64,000 nt of DNA from Corallium rubrum (Eukaryota > Cnidaria > Anthozoa > Scleralcyonacea > Coralliidae): contig OZ036015.1 of assembly GCA_964035015.1 (NCBI GenBank), positions 6,381,266 through 6,445,265 on the forward strand. The letters are read 5' to 3'. The notes under the pieces are model-generated. The model searched no databases and was not told where the DNA came from. It worked only from the letters and a program-made list of their open reading frames with translations. Of this stretch, positions 13,816 to 26,520 are shown in pieces. Position numbers and translations under genes: made by a program. Each line of letters opens with the position of its first letter. Positions within the stretch are counted from its first letter, which is position 1.

Positions 13816-14213
13816 GGGCCTTTTCACCAATAGCGGCGCCATCTTGAATTCGCAATGCATTGTGGTCCATCCAGGGTGGTGTTGAGACACAATGCGGTAA
13901 TTTTGTCTTGATTAACACTTTCATGGCAACAATGTCTAGATATGACCGTTGTCATATTGGTAAAAGCAATAATTCTCGTACATATAAGGATACATTTGTT
14001 ATGAATCTATCCTTACACGTCCGGGAATTGTTGCAATATGACAATTATTATATTTAGATATTGTTGCCACGAAAGTATTTATAAAGAAAAAATTACCGCA
14101 TTGTCCCTCAACACTACGCAATCGCCCTTTTAATGGAGCTTGCTACCCTGAATAGACCATACTACTGCATTGCGAATTCAAGATGGCGCCACTATTGGTG
14201 AAAAGGTCTACTG
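13816..14213. mobile_element. MITE family A, near-complete copy
   Basis: The terminal inverted repeat reads CCTTTTCACCAATAGCGGC at the left and its complement, GCTATTGGTGAAAAGG (one mismatch), at the right. The interior is an imperfect palindrome: blocks resembling ACTTTCATGGCAACAATG and GTAAAAGCAATAATTCTCG reappear inverted in the second half. Open frames inside come from this palindrome and are not genes. Confidence 0.8.
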
Positions 14214-14412
14214 TGGATTGTAATTTCAATTTCATGCAAACATACCAAAATATACTGAAAATAATAGAGAATCTTGTGACATATATAAGAGCCCAGCACA
14301 AAACTCGAGGTAATGTTTTGTTGTATTACTAATTACAACATGTTCAGAGCTAAATTACTATTTCAGTGAATCTAAATACTTAAATTTTCCTTAAATTCAA
14401 TTACCTATCTTA

Positions 14413-14418
14413 CCTATC

Positions 14419-14503
<85 letters not shown>
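14413..14503. repeat. (ATT)n microsatellite
   Basis: Uninterrupted run of about 30 ATT triplets. Confidence 0.97.
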
Positions 14504-14505
<2 letters not shown>

Positions 14506-14722
14506 TCGGGCTACCAGGTTTCGGTGGCGTTTCTGTATTATTTTTCTGGTAGACAATTTGCAATTATTGCATCATCCCGATATGCTTTGCGAAACCACGT
14601 GGGCATGTGGTGTGCTATCGATCTGGTATTGCTCCGTCTTGAAGCTTTTAGAAGATCACAAGTGACTTTAGAACACTGTTATTAATCAGTCATGTGGCTG
14701 AAAATTGTGCTCACTACACTTA

Positions 14723-14929
14723 AGCCGTAATCAAACAAGAACGCAAGTCATCGCAAGTTGGCAGCCACTCTGAATAATTTCCCGAAAATATTATGTACCG
14801 TGACAAAGTTAAAACTTGTTTAAAACACTCATGAAACCTTTATTTTGTCAATTTGGGTGTTCGAACGACCGCTACAGAAATTTGTGACTGCCAACCTGCG
14901 ATGACTTACGTTCTCGTTTGATTACGGCT
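14723..14929. mobile_element. TTA-flanked MITE, AGCCGTAATC family
   Basis: Inverted ends AGCCGTAATCAAACAAGAACG and its near-complement ending GATTACGGCT enclose about 207 bp. The trinucleotide TTA flanks both sides (14720-14722 and 14930-14932), a PIF/Harbinger-type target duplication. A longer inverted block with CAAGTTGGCAG and CTGCCAACCTG continues inward. No transposase is present. Confidence 0.75.
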
Positions 14930-15370
14930 TTACAACTGCAGATCTTGATGGATAAATCTACACTAAACGGTACTGAGCTATTTACAGTATATTTCGATCT
15001 GGGTTAATATTCCGCTGTCTCGATCAAGACAAACTGATTATAAACGATTTATATGATTTATTCAATTTTAATACTGAAAAGTATTACTCATGCTCACAAT
15101 CTGATAACTTGCTGACTTTTGAAAACTATCTGCAAGATGAGCGAGACATAAACAACGTTGAAAACAGAATTGACAACTTGCAAACTCCCTATAATCGCAT
15201 TAAAAAATATGATATTTATATCGCTTTCATTTTTCGCTCGAGTGTAATTAACGCGATCGTGCAACACGTATTTTCGATAAGTTTCTGCTTGTGAATTATA
15301 GTTAAACATCTAGGCCCAGCGCTTATCATGTTAACACTTCAAACATTAATTCAAAGCACTAATGTTAAAA
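14930..15370. other. Non-coding stretch, nothing recognised
   Basis: AT-rich DNA with two overlapping short open frames on opposite strands (about 60-70 codons). I find no homology, splice logic or repeat structure. Confidence 0.5.
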
Positions 15371-15399
15371 TAAACTTCAAATAAACGACAAAATTTTTA

Positions 15400-15445
15400 A
15401 TGGCATACATGTTTCGGCAAAGCTTATGCCATCCTCATCAGTACG
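15400..15445 (-). ncRNA. Hammerhead ribozyme-like motif in the Penelope tail
   Basis: On the minus strand CTGATGA (15435-15441) is followed 19 nt later by GAAAC (15411-15415) and then ATGTA. This is the conserved order of a minimal type I hammerhead with the very short stem III known in Penelope-like elements. The predicted cut is after GUA, between 15406 and 15405. Stem II is imperfect. A short stem I can form between GTA just before CTGATGA and TGC just after the cut. The core is intact here but damaged in the other arm. Activity is inference. Confidence 0.55.
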
Positions 15446-15671
15446 AGTAATTATAGAATATTTACAAGTGATATTTATATGCTAACTAAGGCTAATTAAA
15501 AATACAGAGGTATGACTCATCTAATGGATTTGTTAGGTGTTACGCCAGGTATAGAGATGCTAATTACAGAGTTGATAAATCCAGACAATATTCACAAACA
15601 AGGTATATAGAGATGCTAATTACAGTGTGACAAACAATCTTACAAACAAAAAAAATAATAGACTATGTGAA

Positions 15672-17924
15672 TTATAAACTAAAAATCGTGTTCAAATGAT
15701 GGACTTGAATATTAAGTTCAGGTTTGAGTTTCTTAATGTGTAGAGCTTCTTTAAGTTTAAGAGATATAATAGAGTTAGCAGAGTCTAAGATTTTAAAGCA
15801 AGAGGAGTTATACTGATTTTTGCAAGAAGATGATTGTTCGAGATGTTTAAATATGTGTGAATTTTTGTCGGTATGAGTGTGTTCTTTCATCCTAGTGGTA
15901 AGGTGGCGAGTGGTTTCGCCAATATAACGGGAGTTACATCCCGCGCGAGTGAATTGATACACCACAGAGGATTTAAGTTCACTGGGAATTGGGTCTTTGA
16001 AACTAAAGAGGTTCTTAATTTTATACGAGGAAAAAACAAGTTTGATATCTAAGTCAGTGCATAACCGTTGAATAAGGGATCTCAGTTTGCGTTGTGTAAT
16101 TTTGGACTGAAAGCCAATGTATGGAAGTTTGAAATAGCGTGGTTTTTGTTTTTCATCGGCTGTCACGGTATTGGTTTTTTTGGAAACGTTATTCTCATTG
16201 AATTTTCGAATGACATGAAACGGAAATAAGTTACGTTTGAGCGTGAAAATGAGTTGTTTGAGATCTTGTTTGAAACCATTTTCTGTGTTATTTATTTTCC
16301 GTATCCTATCAAGTAATGTGTTGATTAGGCCAGTTTTATAATTTAACGGAGTAAAACTTAAAAAATTCATGAGGAGCCCTGTGTATGTTTTTTTATGAAA
16401 GATAGATGTAGTACAAGCAGGATTCGATGATTTTGTCACCAACACATCTAGAAAGGGAAGTTTGTCATTTTTTTCTTTTTCAAACGTAAATTTGATATCA
16501 TCATGTTGACGGTTTAAATAATCAAAAAATAACATGGCATCATTCTCGTTGTTAAATACACAGAAAGTGTCGTCAACATACCTACGATAAAATAAAACAC
16601 TGGGGCCATCGTAATTGTTTAACCAAATTCGTTCATAATAACCCATGAAGAGATTGGCGAGTACTGGTGCTAAAGGGGAACCCTAGCTACTCCATCGATT
16701 TGGTCATAGAATAAACCATCAAATAAAAAGTGGGTTTGTGAGGTGGCAAATAGAAATAGTTGTTTGAGATCTTTTCTGCTAATTGGAAATTTTGGTTGGT
16801 TTTTGAAAATAAGATTTAGCGCGATATCAATTGTTTCAGTTAACGGAATGTTTGTGAACAGACTTTCTACATCGAAAGATATGAAAAATTTGTTACTAGA
16901 ATCAAAATTTAAAAAATCTTCAACGAACGAGAAAGAGTCCTAGTTGTATGATCGTCAGGTATGAGTGGGTTGAGAATGGAACATAGATACTTAGCTAGTT
17001 TGTAATTGTAAGCGTTAGTAGATGATACGATAGGTCTAAGGGGAGGTGCTTGGTTAGACTCTCGATATTTATGAAGCTTAGGTAAACCATAAAATCTAGC
17101 TGGTTGCGAGCCTTTAGGAGAGATATTTTGATAAGTGCTATCATCTAAAGAACCTTGGTTTTTTAGTTTCCTAAGAAGACGTTGAAGTTTGGCTTCTCTA
17201 AAGAGCGTAGGATCCTTATCTAATCGTTTAAACTTTAACTGATTGTTAATAATACTAAGACAAGAGTTCTTATATACCTGGCGTTCCATAATGACTACTC
17301 CATTTCCCTTGTCAGGCTTCAGAATAATAATGTTTTCATTGTTTCTAATGTTCCTTAAAATATATGGTGTTTCTTCAGGTCCGCTGGAGTGGGACGATAT
17401 GACGAGATGTAACTTTGAGCGATATGAGCAAGTTCATTCTTAAGATACGTGTAGTCTTCCTGATTCCTGAGTTTTTCTTTCATTGAATAGTGGATACGTT
17501 CGAAAGTAGTTAGAATGTCAGAGGAGTTGAGTTTCGGAGGCTTGATAGAAAAACTGAGACCGTTCTTTAGCAATTCCAATTCTTCTTCTTTCAACCGGTA
17601 AGACGAGAGATTTGTGACAGTTTCTTCATGAGCCCTATTTTTTGTTAAGTTCTTTAGTTTCTTTCGGTGGGTTAAGAGAACTTGATTGATACGTTTTTCC
17701 ACATTCTTCTTAAGTGCTTTCTTTAGAATAATCAAGTCCAAAGAGGTAAGATTATCTTGTAGCTCGCGTTCTTTCTTGGATAGATCGTTGTCCAGTTTTC
17801 GTTGTTCTCGGGATCGTTTGATTATAGCTGTGCGTAGAAGACGTTTTCGTCTGGAATTCCAGGCGGACTTGGATGTTTCGTTTCTTAAAGACTGCCAAAC
17901 CTTTGGAGTTTTTCCAAAATTCAT
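15672..17924 (-). pseudogene. Penelope-like reverse transcriptase with GIY-YIG endonuclease, left copy, broken
   Basis: Three blocks read on the minus strand. 17924-17355 is a basic N-terminal region; 17289-16909 contains the LPKLHK and LRPIVSS fingers/palm motifs; 16646-15672 holds the FYRRYVDDTF catalytic motif and, near its end, VVYQFTRAGC...RYIGETTRH, the GIY-YIG endonuclease signature. A frameshift after the KKHHIF block and another after SLKIF are shared with the right copy. A further lesion near 16685 (AGCTAGGGTT-type small deletion in the MGSPLAP motif) is private to this copy. Retrotransposition would need RT and endonuclease in one protein, so this copy is dead. Confidence 0.9.
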
Positions 17925-17964
17925 TTGTTTTCCCCTACCAAATGTCAGTCATCAAGATACCAAT

Positions 17965-20173
17965 GCCATTCGAAAACGTCTTCTACGCACAGCTATAATC
18001 AAACGATCCCGAGAACAACGAAAACTGGACAACGATCTATCCAAGAAAGAACGCGAGCTACAAGATAATCTTACCTCTTTGGACTTGATTATTCTAAAGA
18101 AAGCACTTAAGAAGAATGTGGAAAAACGTATCAATCAAGTTCTCTTAACCCACCGAAAGAAACTAAAGAACTTAACAAAAAATAGGGCTCTTCTTTTCAC
18201 CCATGAAGAAACTGTCACAAATCTCTCGTCTTACCGGTTGAAAGAAGAAGAATTGGAATTGCTAAAGACGGTCTCAGTTTTTCTATCAAGCCTCCGAAAC
18301 TCAACTCCTCTGACATTCTAACTACTTTCGAACGTATCCACTATTCAATGAAAGAAAAACTCAGGAATCAGGAAGACTACACGTATCTTAAGAATGAACT
18401 TGCTCATATCGCTCAAAGTTACATCTCGTCATATCGTCCCACTCCAGCGGACCTGAAGAAACACCATATATTTTAAGGAACATTAGAAACAATGAAAACA
18501 TTATTATTCTGAAGCCTGACAAGGGAAATGGAGTAGTCATTATGGAACGCCAGGTATATAAGAACTCTTGTCTTAGTATTATTAACAATCAGTTAAAGTT
18601 TAAACGATTAGATAAGGATCCTACGCTCTTTAGAGAAGCCAAACTTCAACGTCTTCTTAGGAAACTAAAAAACCAAGGTTCTTTAGATGATAGCACTTAT
18701 CAAAATATCTCTCCTAAAGGCTCGCAACCAGCTAGATTTTATGGTTTACCTAAGCTTCATAAATATAGAGAGTCTAACCAAGCACCTCCCCTTAGACCTA
18801 TCGTATCATCTACTAACGCTTACAATTACAAACTAGCTAAGTATCTATGTTCCATTCTCAACCCACTCATACCTGACGATCATACAACTAGGACTCTTTC
18901 TCGTTCGTTGAAGATTTTTTAAATTTTGATTCTAGTAACAAATTTTTCATATCTTTCGATGTAGAAAGTCTGTTCACAAACATTCCGTTAACTGAAACAA
19001 TTGATATCGCGCTAAATCTTATTTTCAAAAACCAACCAAAATTTCCAATTAGCAGAAAAGATCTCAAACAACTATTTCTATTTGCCACCTCACAAACCCA
19101 CTTTTTATTTGATGGTTTATTCTATGACCAAAATAATCGATGGAGTAGCTATGGGTTCCCCTTTAGCACCAGTACTGGCCAATCTCTTCATGGGTTATTA
19201 TGAACGAATTTGGTTAAACAATTACGATGGCCCCAGTGTTTTATTTTATCGTAGGTATGTTGACGACACTTTCTGTGTATTTAACAACGAGAATGATGCC
19301 ATGTTATTTTTTGATTATTTAAACCGTCAACATGATGATATCAAATTTACGTTTGAAAAAGAAAAAAATGACAAACTTCCTTTTCTAGATGTGTTGGTGA
19401 CTAAATCATCGAATCCTGCTTGTACTACATCTATCTTTCATAAAAAAACATACACAGGGCTCCTCATGAATTTTTTAAGTTTTACTCCGTTAAATTATAA
19501 AACTGGCCTAATCAACACATTACTTGATAGGATACGGAAAATAAATAACACAGAAAATGGTTTCAAACAAGATCTCAAACAACTCATTTTCACGCTCAAA
19601 CGTAACTTATTTCCGTTTCATGTAATTGACCATGTCATTCGAAAATTCAATGAGAATAACGTTTCCAAAAAAACCAATACCGTGACAGCCGATGAAAAAC
19701 AAAAACCACGCTATTTCAAACTTCCATACATTGGCTTTCAGTCCAAAATTACACAACGCAAACTGAGATCCCTTATTCAACGGTTATGCACTGACTTAGA
19801 TATCAAACTTGTTTTTTCCTCGTATAAAATTAAGAACCTCTTTAGTTTCAAAGACCCAATTCCCAGTGAACTTAAATCCTCTGTGGTGTATCAATTCACT
19901 CGCGCGGGATGTAACTCCCGTTATATTGGCGAAACCACTCGCCACCTTACCACTAGGATGAAAGAACACACTCATACCGACAAAAATTCACACATATTTA
20001 AACATCTCGAACAATCATCTTCTTGCAAAAATCAGTATAACTCCTCTTGCTTTAAAATCTTAGACTCTGCTAACTCTATTATATCTCTTAAACTTAAAGA
20101 AGCTCTACACATTAAGAAACTCAAACCTGAACTTAATATTCAAGTCCATCATTTGAACACGATTAGTTTATAA
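17965..20173 (+). pseudogene. Penelope-like reverse transcriptase with GIY-YIG endonuclease, right copy, broken
   Basis: This is the mirror image of the left copy. The N-terminal basic region runs from about 17965 to 18476. The palm start lies at 18542-18922. The rest is at 19082-20173, with GVAMGSPLAP, YVDD (about 19255) and a C-terminal GIY-YIG domain (VVYQFTRAGC...YIGETTRH, about 19885-19970). The two frame breaks shared with the left copy are present. The region near 18190-18270 also carries its own small insertion and frame change. The MGSPLAP motif is intact here, unlike in the left copy. Confidence 0.9.
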
Positions 20174-20346
20174 TTCACATGGTCTATTATTTTTTTTGTT
20201 TGTAAGATTGTTTGTCACACTGTAATTAGCATCTCTATATACCTTGTTTGTGAATATTGTCTGGATTTATCAACTCTGTAATTAGCATCTCTATACCTGG
20301 CGTAACACCTAACAAATCCATTAGATGAGTCATACCTCTGTATTTT

Positions 20347-21161
20347 TGGTTTAGACGTCGAAGTTCCGTCGCATTTAATTCGTCGAATTTAATGCGACGA
20401 TTATGCGACAGAAGTGACACAGTTCGGTTTAGACGTCGAATTTAATGTGTCGCATTTAATGTTACGGTTGAAATTTAACGCCAAATAGCTCTAAACGTTG
20501 GTGTTTCGAGTTTCGAATTACCGCGCGTTGCAATTTGCATGGCACCCAGCTGTTAAGAGAAACGCCATGTTTTTATCTTCAAGTGAGTATATCAAAAAGC
20601 TAAAACACAAAGAAGACCTTCAGAGGCTCTCTGTGTTTCAACATGTGTTGTTGGTCGCCCGTTTGTCGTTAGTGAATGTATAAGCTTTCGCTTAAAGCTC
20701 TCTCATTCTTAAAACTCGATTAATGTATTGCTTTCGGCTAGTTCGACAGTTTTCTTCACAGAAATCTCCAATACCTTTTATTGCCACCCATGCAACTTCA
20801 TATACTAATTGTTTTCGTCCGTCACAAAACATTCTGGACGATACAAACAAGTACGACATGTTGAAAATTATCTTCGTGGGGCCCACGAACTGTAAAATTG
20901 TTGGGTATTGAGGGATATTGTAGGATAGAAAAAGTGATTATACTAATTTATGCATTTTATCCGACTGCATTTTATGCGACGTCTAAATCAACGTCGCATT
21001 TCCGTCGAATTATGCGACACAGCTCGTCGCATAATTCGACAGTGTCGAATTAAATGCGACGCGTCGAATAAAATCAGTTTAGACGTCGCATTTCCGTCGG
21101 ATAAAATTGGTCGCATTAAATGCGACGAATTAAATGCGACGGAACTTCGACGTCTAAACCA
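20347..21161. mobile_element. MITE rich in GTCGCATTTAAT words, inserted in one Penelope arm
   Basis: Inverted ends TGGTTTAGACGTCGAAG and its complement CTTCGACGTCTAAACCA bound 815 bp. Inside, GTCGCATTTAAT / ATTAAATGCGAC words are repeated in both orientations. The opposite Penelope arm (near 15500) has the uninterrupted site, so the borders can be read directly. A related fragment lies at about 55885-56028. No transposase is seen. Confidence 0.8.
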
Positions 21162-21198
21162 AGCCTTAGTTAGCATATAAATATCACTTGTAAATATT

Positions 21199-21281
21199 CT
21201 ATAATTACTCGTACTGAAGATGGCGTAAGCTTGCCGAAACATGTATACCATTAAAAATTTTGTCGTTTATTTGAAGTTTAT
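21199..21281 (+). ncRNA. Degenerate hammerhead-like tail of the right Penelope copy
   Basis: The plus strand shows CTGAAGATGG where the left arm has CTGATGAGGATGG, followed by GCCGAAACATGTATACC. Loss of three bases destroys the CUGAUGA core, so this copy should not self-cleave. Confidence 0.5.
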
Positions 21282-22407
<1,126 letters not shown>

Positions 22408-22449
22408 CCGCGCTCGTGACATAGCGGATTATGGTTTAAACCAGTATCC

Positions 22450-22802
22450 GCAAAAAGGTGATTGCTTAGCGTGGAGAAACAATGCAGCAAATTTATCTTT
22501 CTAAATACTTTCGTGGCAGCAATGTCTAAATATGAACATTGTAATATTAGTGAAAGTAATAATGCTTGGACGTATAAGAATACAATTGTCATGAATCGAT
22601 TTTTATACGTCCGAGAATTGTTGCCTTTACCAATATCACAACGACAATATTTAGACATTGTTGCCACGAACGTTTTTATAAAGAAAAAATACCTCATTGT
22701 GTCTCAACACTAAGCAATCACCTTTTTAATTAAGCTTGTTACCCTGGATAGAACACAATGCATTGCGAATTCAAGATGGCGCCGCTATTGGTGAAAAGGT
22801 CA
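22450..22802. mobile_element. MITE family A, left-truncated copy
   Basis: Starts at the AAAAAGGTGATTGCTTAG internal block and runs through the palindromic core to the right terminus GCTATTGGTGAAAAGG. The left terminus is missing; a long CA repeat lies just outside the break. Confidence 0.75.
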
Positions 22803-23044
22803 ATTATCACATGATCGCCTTTCTGTCGCATTTCTGAGAAAGCAAATACGGAGAGAACATTTCTGGGAAAAGCTTTTAATTTCGTGACAATGTATTGTAT
22901 TTCTAAGAACTTAACTTACTCTATTGTTCAACGTGCATGGTAAGAAACAAGCGCCGAGTCAACGCATGTCCATTTCAAAACACAAAACCACTGTCTCGTA
23001 CAAAACCGGAAAATACAAAGCAAAACTGGGATTGCCAAGATTTT

Positions 23045-23082
23045 TGGGAACGAAATACTGACGTTTCAAGCGGAGCCTTTCA
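23045..23082 (-). ncRNA. Degenerate Penelope-type hammerhead tail
   Basis: The minus strand reads AGTGAAAGGCTCCGCTTGAAACGTC, close to the intact motif at 34806-34840 but with the CUGAUGA box mutated. It is a retroelement remnant without expected activity. Confidence 0.4.
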
Positions 23083-23248
23083 CTATTTAGCCTGTGTAAC
23101 ACACTGATCTCAAATAATAGACTCATTATACTGGATAGAGCATCCAGTGCTCGCTGTGAAGTCGCAATAAATTAGCGGCAGCAGTAGATGACCCCCCCCC
23201 CCCCCCCCATCCACCGTCCAAAGGGATGCGCCTCATTAATATTCAGCG

Positions 23249-23317
23249 TGACTCACGCATGACTCACGCATGACTCACGCACCATGACTCACGCATGACT
23301 CACGCATGACTCACGCC
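23249..23317. promoter_or_regulatory. Tandem TGACTCA (AP-1-type) words in the left inverted repeat
   Basis: Six TGACTCA heptamers start at 23249, 23260, 23271, 23285, 23296 and 23307, mostly 11 bp apart (ACGC linker). TGACTCA is the consensus site of Jun/Fos-type bZIP factors. A complementary degenerate set is in the right arm (about 27195-27262). A regulatory role is inference; they could be plain subterminal repeats bound by the element's own machinery. Confidence 0.55.
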
Positions 23318-23889
23318 TGTGACATGTTTGGACAATTCTGGAATATAGTTCGTGCGCATGAAGTTATATAAATTGAATAATACTGAGACTTTGAATATTA
23401 TATTAACCTAAATGATCAAGCAGTCTTATACCCGTTTTGTGGCAATAAGTGTTAACAATTTTAGAGAGTTATCGTTTACTTTGGCCTAGTTTGTAGAGGA
23501 ACGAAACAGAAATGGATAGACACTTTATATTTTTTATCTTAAACCTGGTTTGTAGGATTTTAGCGGGGTTTTGGTTAAGTAATCTGAGTGTTATTTACGA
23601 AGAGATGAATGTTGACAGTTTTGGTTGAATTATCGCATATCTAACCCTAGTGTATAGAGTACACGAATCCTTGGATGAAGAATCAATTCGAGAAGCCGTA
23701 AGAAGAACGATCAATGATTTCATGAGGAAATATAAACGGAATAACTCTTCAAGCTGGTTGCTACGCTTTCTGTTACTAAGTGTGATATTTGCATATTTAT
23801 CCTCAGTGCACGTGCAGGAGACAAAAGAGAAACTCATTAGGGGCAATTATGAGGATTAGGCAAGTCTAGGCGAGAAAGTCATTAGCGTG

Positions 23890-24351
23890 CAGGGGCGTAG
23901 GAAGCAGTGTTACTTTGGGGGGGGCTACTTGAGTTTGTGTAATGCGCATTTGTGGCTTTGCCACAAATCCGCCTAGGGGGTCCACGACTAGTTTTCAGCT
24001 TCAGAAAAATGGTCACATGGCATGGGGGTTCTACCTATGCGCTGTGCGTACTAGGTTCTACTGCAGCCCAGGCCCCTCGCGTCCCTGCCTGGTGATGCCT
24101 GCAGAGAAATAGATTTCGGTCATATGACGAGTTTCCCGTTCTGTACGAAAGAAATTCATATTTTTATGGTGTTAGGAGGATTTATTTTTTATTTTTATAA
24201 ATTATTACCAACGATCTCTTTAACTCATTTAATCTCAAACCGTAGTTGGGCAAAATATTGGGGGGGGGGGGGGGGGGGCTAATATCAGCAAGATAAAATA
24301 TTGGGGGGGGGGGGCTGCAGCCCCTTAGGCCCCCCGGTTCCTACGCCCTTG
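23890..24351. mobile_element. hAT-type MITE nested in the Polinton-like element
   Basis: The ends CAGGGGCGTAGGAA and the complement of CAAGGGCGTAGGAA bound 462 bp. They are flanked by a perfect 8 bp target duplication TTAGCGTG (23882-23889 and 24352-24359). CAGGG-type ends with 8 bp duplications fit the hAT superfamily. Long G runs near the right end precede CTGCAGCCCC. No coding capacity. Confidence 0.88.
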
Positions 24352-24394
24352 TTAGCGTGTATTTTTCATAAAACAGAATTCACAACAATCAGTT

Positions 24395-24720
24395 TAAAAT
24401 ATTTATTTAGGCTTTGGTTTAAACATATACATATAAAAAGTTTTAGCAAAGTCTGCTTCTTAGATTATATTTAGGTGTTTTTATTTTAAAAGTAGCGTGA
24501 GAGTATTTCTTGTCCTCTGATGATAATTGGGACACATCTTCTTTTGTCATAGGTAAATATTTTGATCTAGTCATCATTAGATGGTGTTCATACTCTTCTC
24601 CTCATCTGGAGTCATCTTTGTCAAGTCGCTTTCTTCCCACCCGAAGAGCTTTCGCAGTTACGAAAGAAATTATGTTTAAGTGTCGGTTGTTCAAGTTTTG
24701 TAGGCGGTGTTATAACATAA
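24395..24720 (-). pseudogene. Relic of the family's packaging-type ATPase (3' end only)
   Basis: The minus strand aligns with the last part of the ATPase gene at 61620-61930, including the blocks encoding MTRSKYLPMT-like sequence and the stop region. Only about the last 90-100 codons and the 3' flank remain, with substitutions. The catalytic P-loop half is absent. It shows that this element descends from an ATPase-bearing relative of the 58.4 kb element. Confidence 0.8.
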
Positions 24721-25039
24721 GAGAAACAGGAGGAGGAAAGGGCTCGGAGCTAGGAGCCGGGGGCTCGGAGCCAGGAGAATAACTCTTCAAGCTGGTTACT
24801 ACGCTTTCTGTTACTAAGTGTGATATTTGCATATTTATCCTCAGTGCACGTGCAGGAGACAAAAGAGAAACTCATTAGGGGCAATTAAGAGGATTAAGGG
24901 CTTAGGCAAGTCTAGGCGAGAAACTCGTTAGCAACACGCGTACATGTAATATAGAATTTAAAATATTTTATTGAGAAATATATCTTTACACACAAAAAAA
25001 AACAACTCTTGATTATTATTGACTGTTGTTTCATGTGAA

Positions 25040-26520
25040 TCTTCGTATAATCTTAGTCTTAGGACTATAATCTTAGTCTTAGGACTATAGTCTTAGTCTT
25101 AGTCTTAGGGCTATATTCTTAGCACGATAGTCTTAGGACTATAGTCTTAGTCTTAGGACTATATAGTCTTAGTCTTATAATCTCGCCCAAAATAACCCCA
25201 AATACCCCCGGGGACCCCAAACACCCAGGGGTAACCCCCAAACACCCCCGGGGTACCCCAAACACCCCCGCGATACCCCAATCACCCCTGGAGTAACTCC
25301 CTAACACCCCCGGGATACCCCAATCACCCCTGGGGGTACTCGCATCTCCCCGGGGTACCCCAACACCCCCGGGGTACCCAAACACCCCATGGGGTTGCCC
25401 CCAAACACCCCGGGTTTAATTCATTTTAGGGGTGATCATGAGATTTGGGGGGATAATAAGGGGCATGAAGAGGTATTAATGCATGGATCCGGATGCTCGG
25501 AGACAGGTGCCAAGGGCTCCGAGCCCCCAGGGTTCTAGCTCCGAGCTCTTGGCTCCTGGCTCCGAGCCCTTGGCTCCTGGCTCCGAGCCCCCGGCTCCTG
25601 GCTCCGAGCCCATGGCTCCTGCTCCGAGCCCCCGGCTCCTGGCTCCGAGCCCCCGGCTCCTGGCTCCGAGCCCCCGGCTCCTGGCTCCGAGCCCCCGGCT
25701 CCTGGCTCCGAGCCCCCGGCTCCCAGCTCTGAGCCCCCAGGGTTCTAGCTCCGAGCTCTTGGCTCCTAGCTCCGAGCCCTTGGCTCCTGGCTCCGAGCCA
25801 GGAGCCAAGGGCTCGGAGCCAGGAGCCAAGGGCTCGGAGCCAGGAGCCGGGGGCTCGGAGCCAGGAGCCAAGGGCTCGGAGCCAGGAGCCGGGGCGCGAT
25901 CGGAGCTGGGAGCCAAGAGCTCGAAGCTAGAACCCTGGGGGCTCGGAGCTGGGAGCCGGGGGCTCGGAGCCCTTGGCACCTGTCTCCAAGCATCCGGATC
26001 CATGCATTAGTACCTCTTCATGCCCCTTATTATCCCCCAAAATCTCATGATCACCCCTAAAATGAATTAAACCCAGGGGTGTTTGGGGGTTACCCCATGG
26101 GGTGTTTGGGGTACCCCGGGGAGATGCGAGTACCCCCAGGGGTGATTGGGGGTTACCCCAGGGGTGATTGGGGTATCCCGGGGATGTTTGGGGGTTACTC
26201 CAGGGGTGATTGGGGTATCGCGGGGGTGTTTGGGGTACCCCGGGGGTGTTTGGGGGTTACCCCTGGGTGTTTGGGGTCCCCGGGGGTATTTGGGGTTATT
26301 TTGGGCGAGATTATAAGACTAAGACTATAGTCCTAAGACTATCGTGCTAAGAATATAGCCCTAAGAATATAGCCCTAAGACTAAGACTAAGACTAAGACT
26401 AAGACTAAGACTAAGACTAAGACTAAGACTAAGACTAAGACTAAGACTAAGACTAAGACTAAGACTAAGACTATAGTCCTAAGACTAAGATTATAGTCCT
26501 AAGACTAAGATTATACGAAG
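25040..26520. repeat. Three-layer satellite palindrome in the Polinton-like element
   Basis: Outermost is a 6 bp AGACTA/TAGTCT repeat (about 25040-25185 and 26315-26510). Inside it is a repeat of GGGGTGTTTGGGGTACCCC-type words (about 25195-25410 and 26070-26300). At the core is a roughly 21 bp GGCTCCGAGCCCC/CTCCTGGCT repeat (25500-25985). All three layers are mirrored about a centre near 25745, with identical hinge words such as ATGCATGGATCCGGATGCT on both sides. Open frames on both strands are by-products. Confidence 0.85.

Larger units (their letters stand above)
15371..21281. mobile_element. Inverted dimer of a Penelope-like element (giant palindrome)
   Basis: Two copies of one Penelope-like retroelement lie head to head. 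The left copy is on the minus strand and the right on the plus strand. The arms match from about 15371 to 17850 and from about 17970 to 21281, around a spacer of about 119 bp. The right arm is longer because it carries an 815 bp insertion (20347-21161). Both copies share the same frame-breaking lesions in the reverse transcriptase, so they were copied after the gene had died or were homogenised later. Confidence 0.9.

Noticed and set aside
25476..26010. Pro/Ser/Gly-rich proteins of 175 codons on both strands
   Set aside because: Palindromic satellite translated in both directions; identical start context on each strand shows the symmetry.
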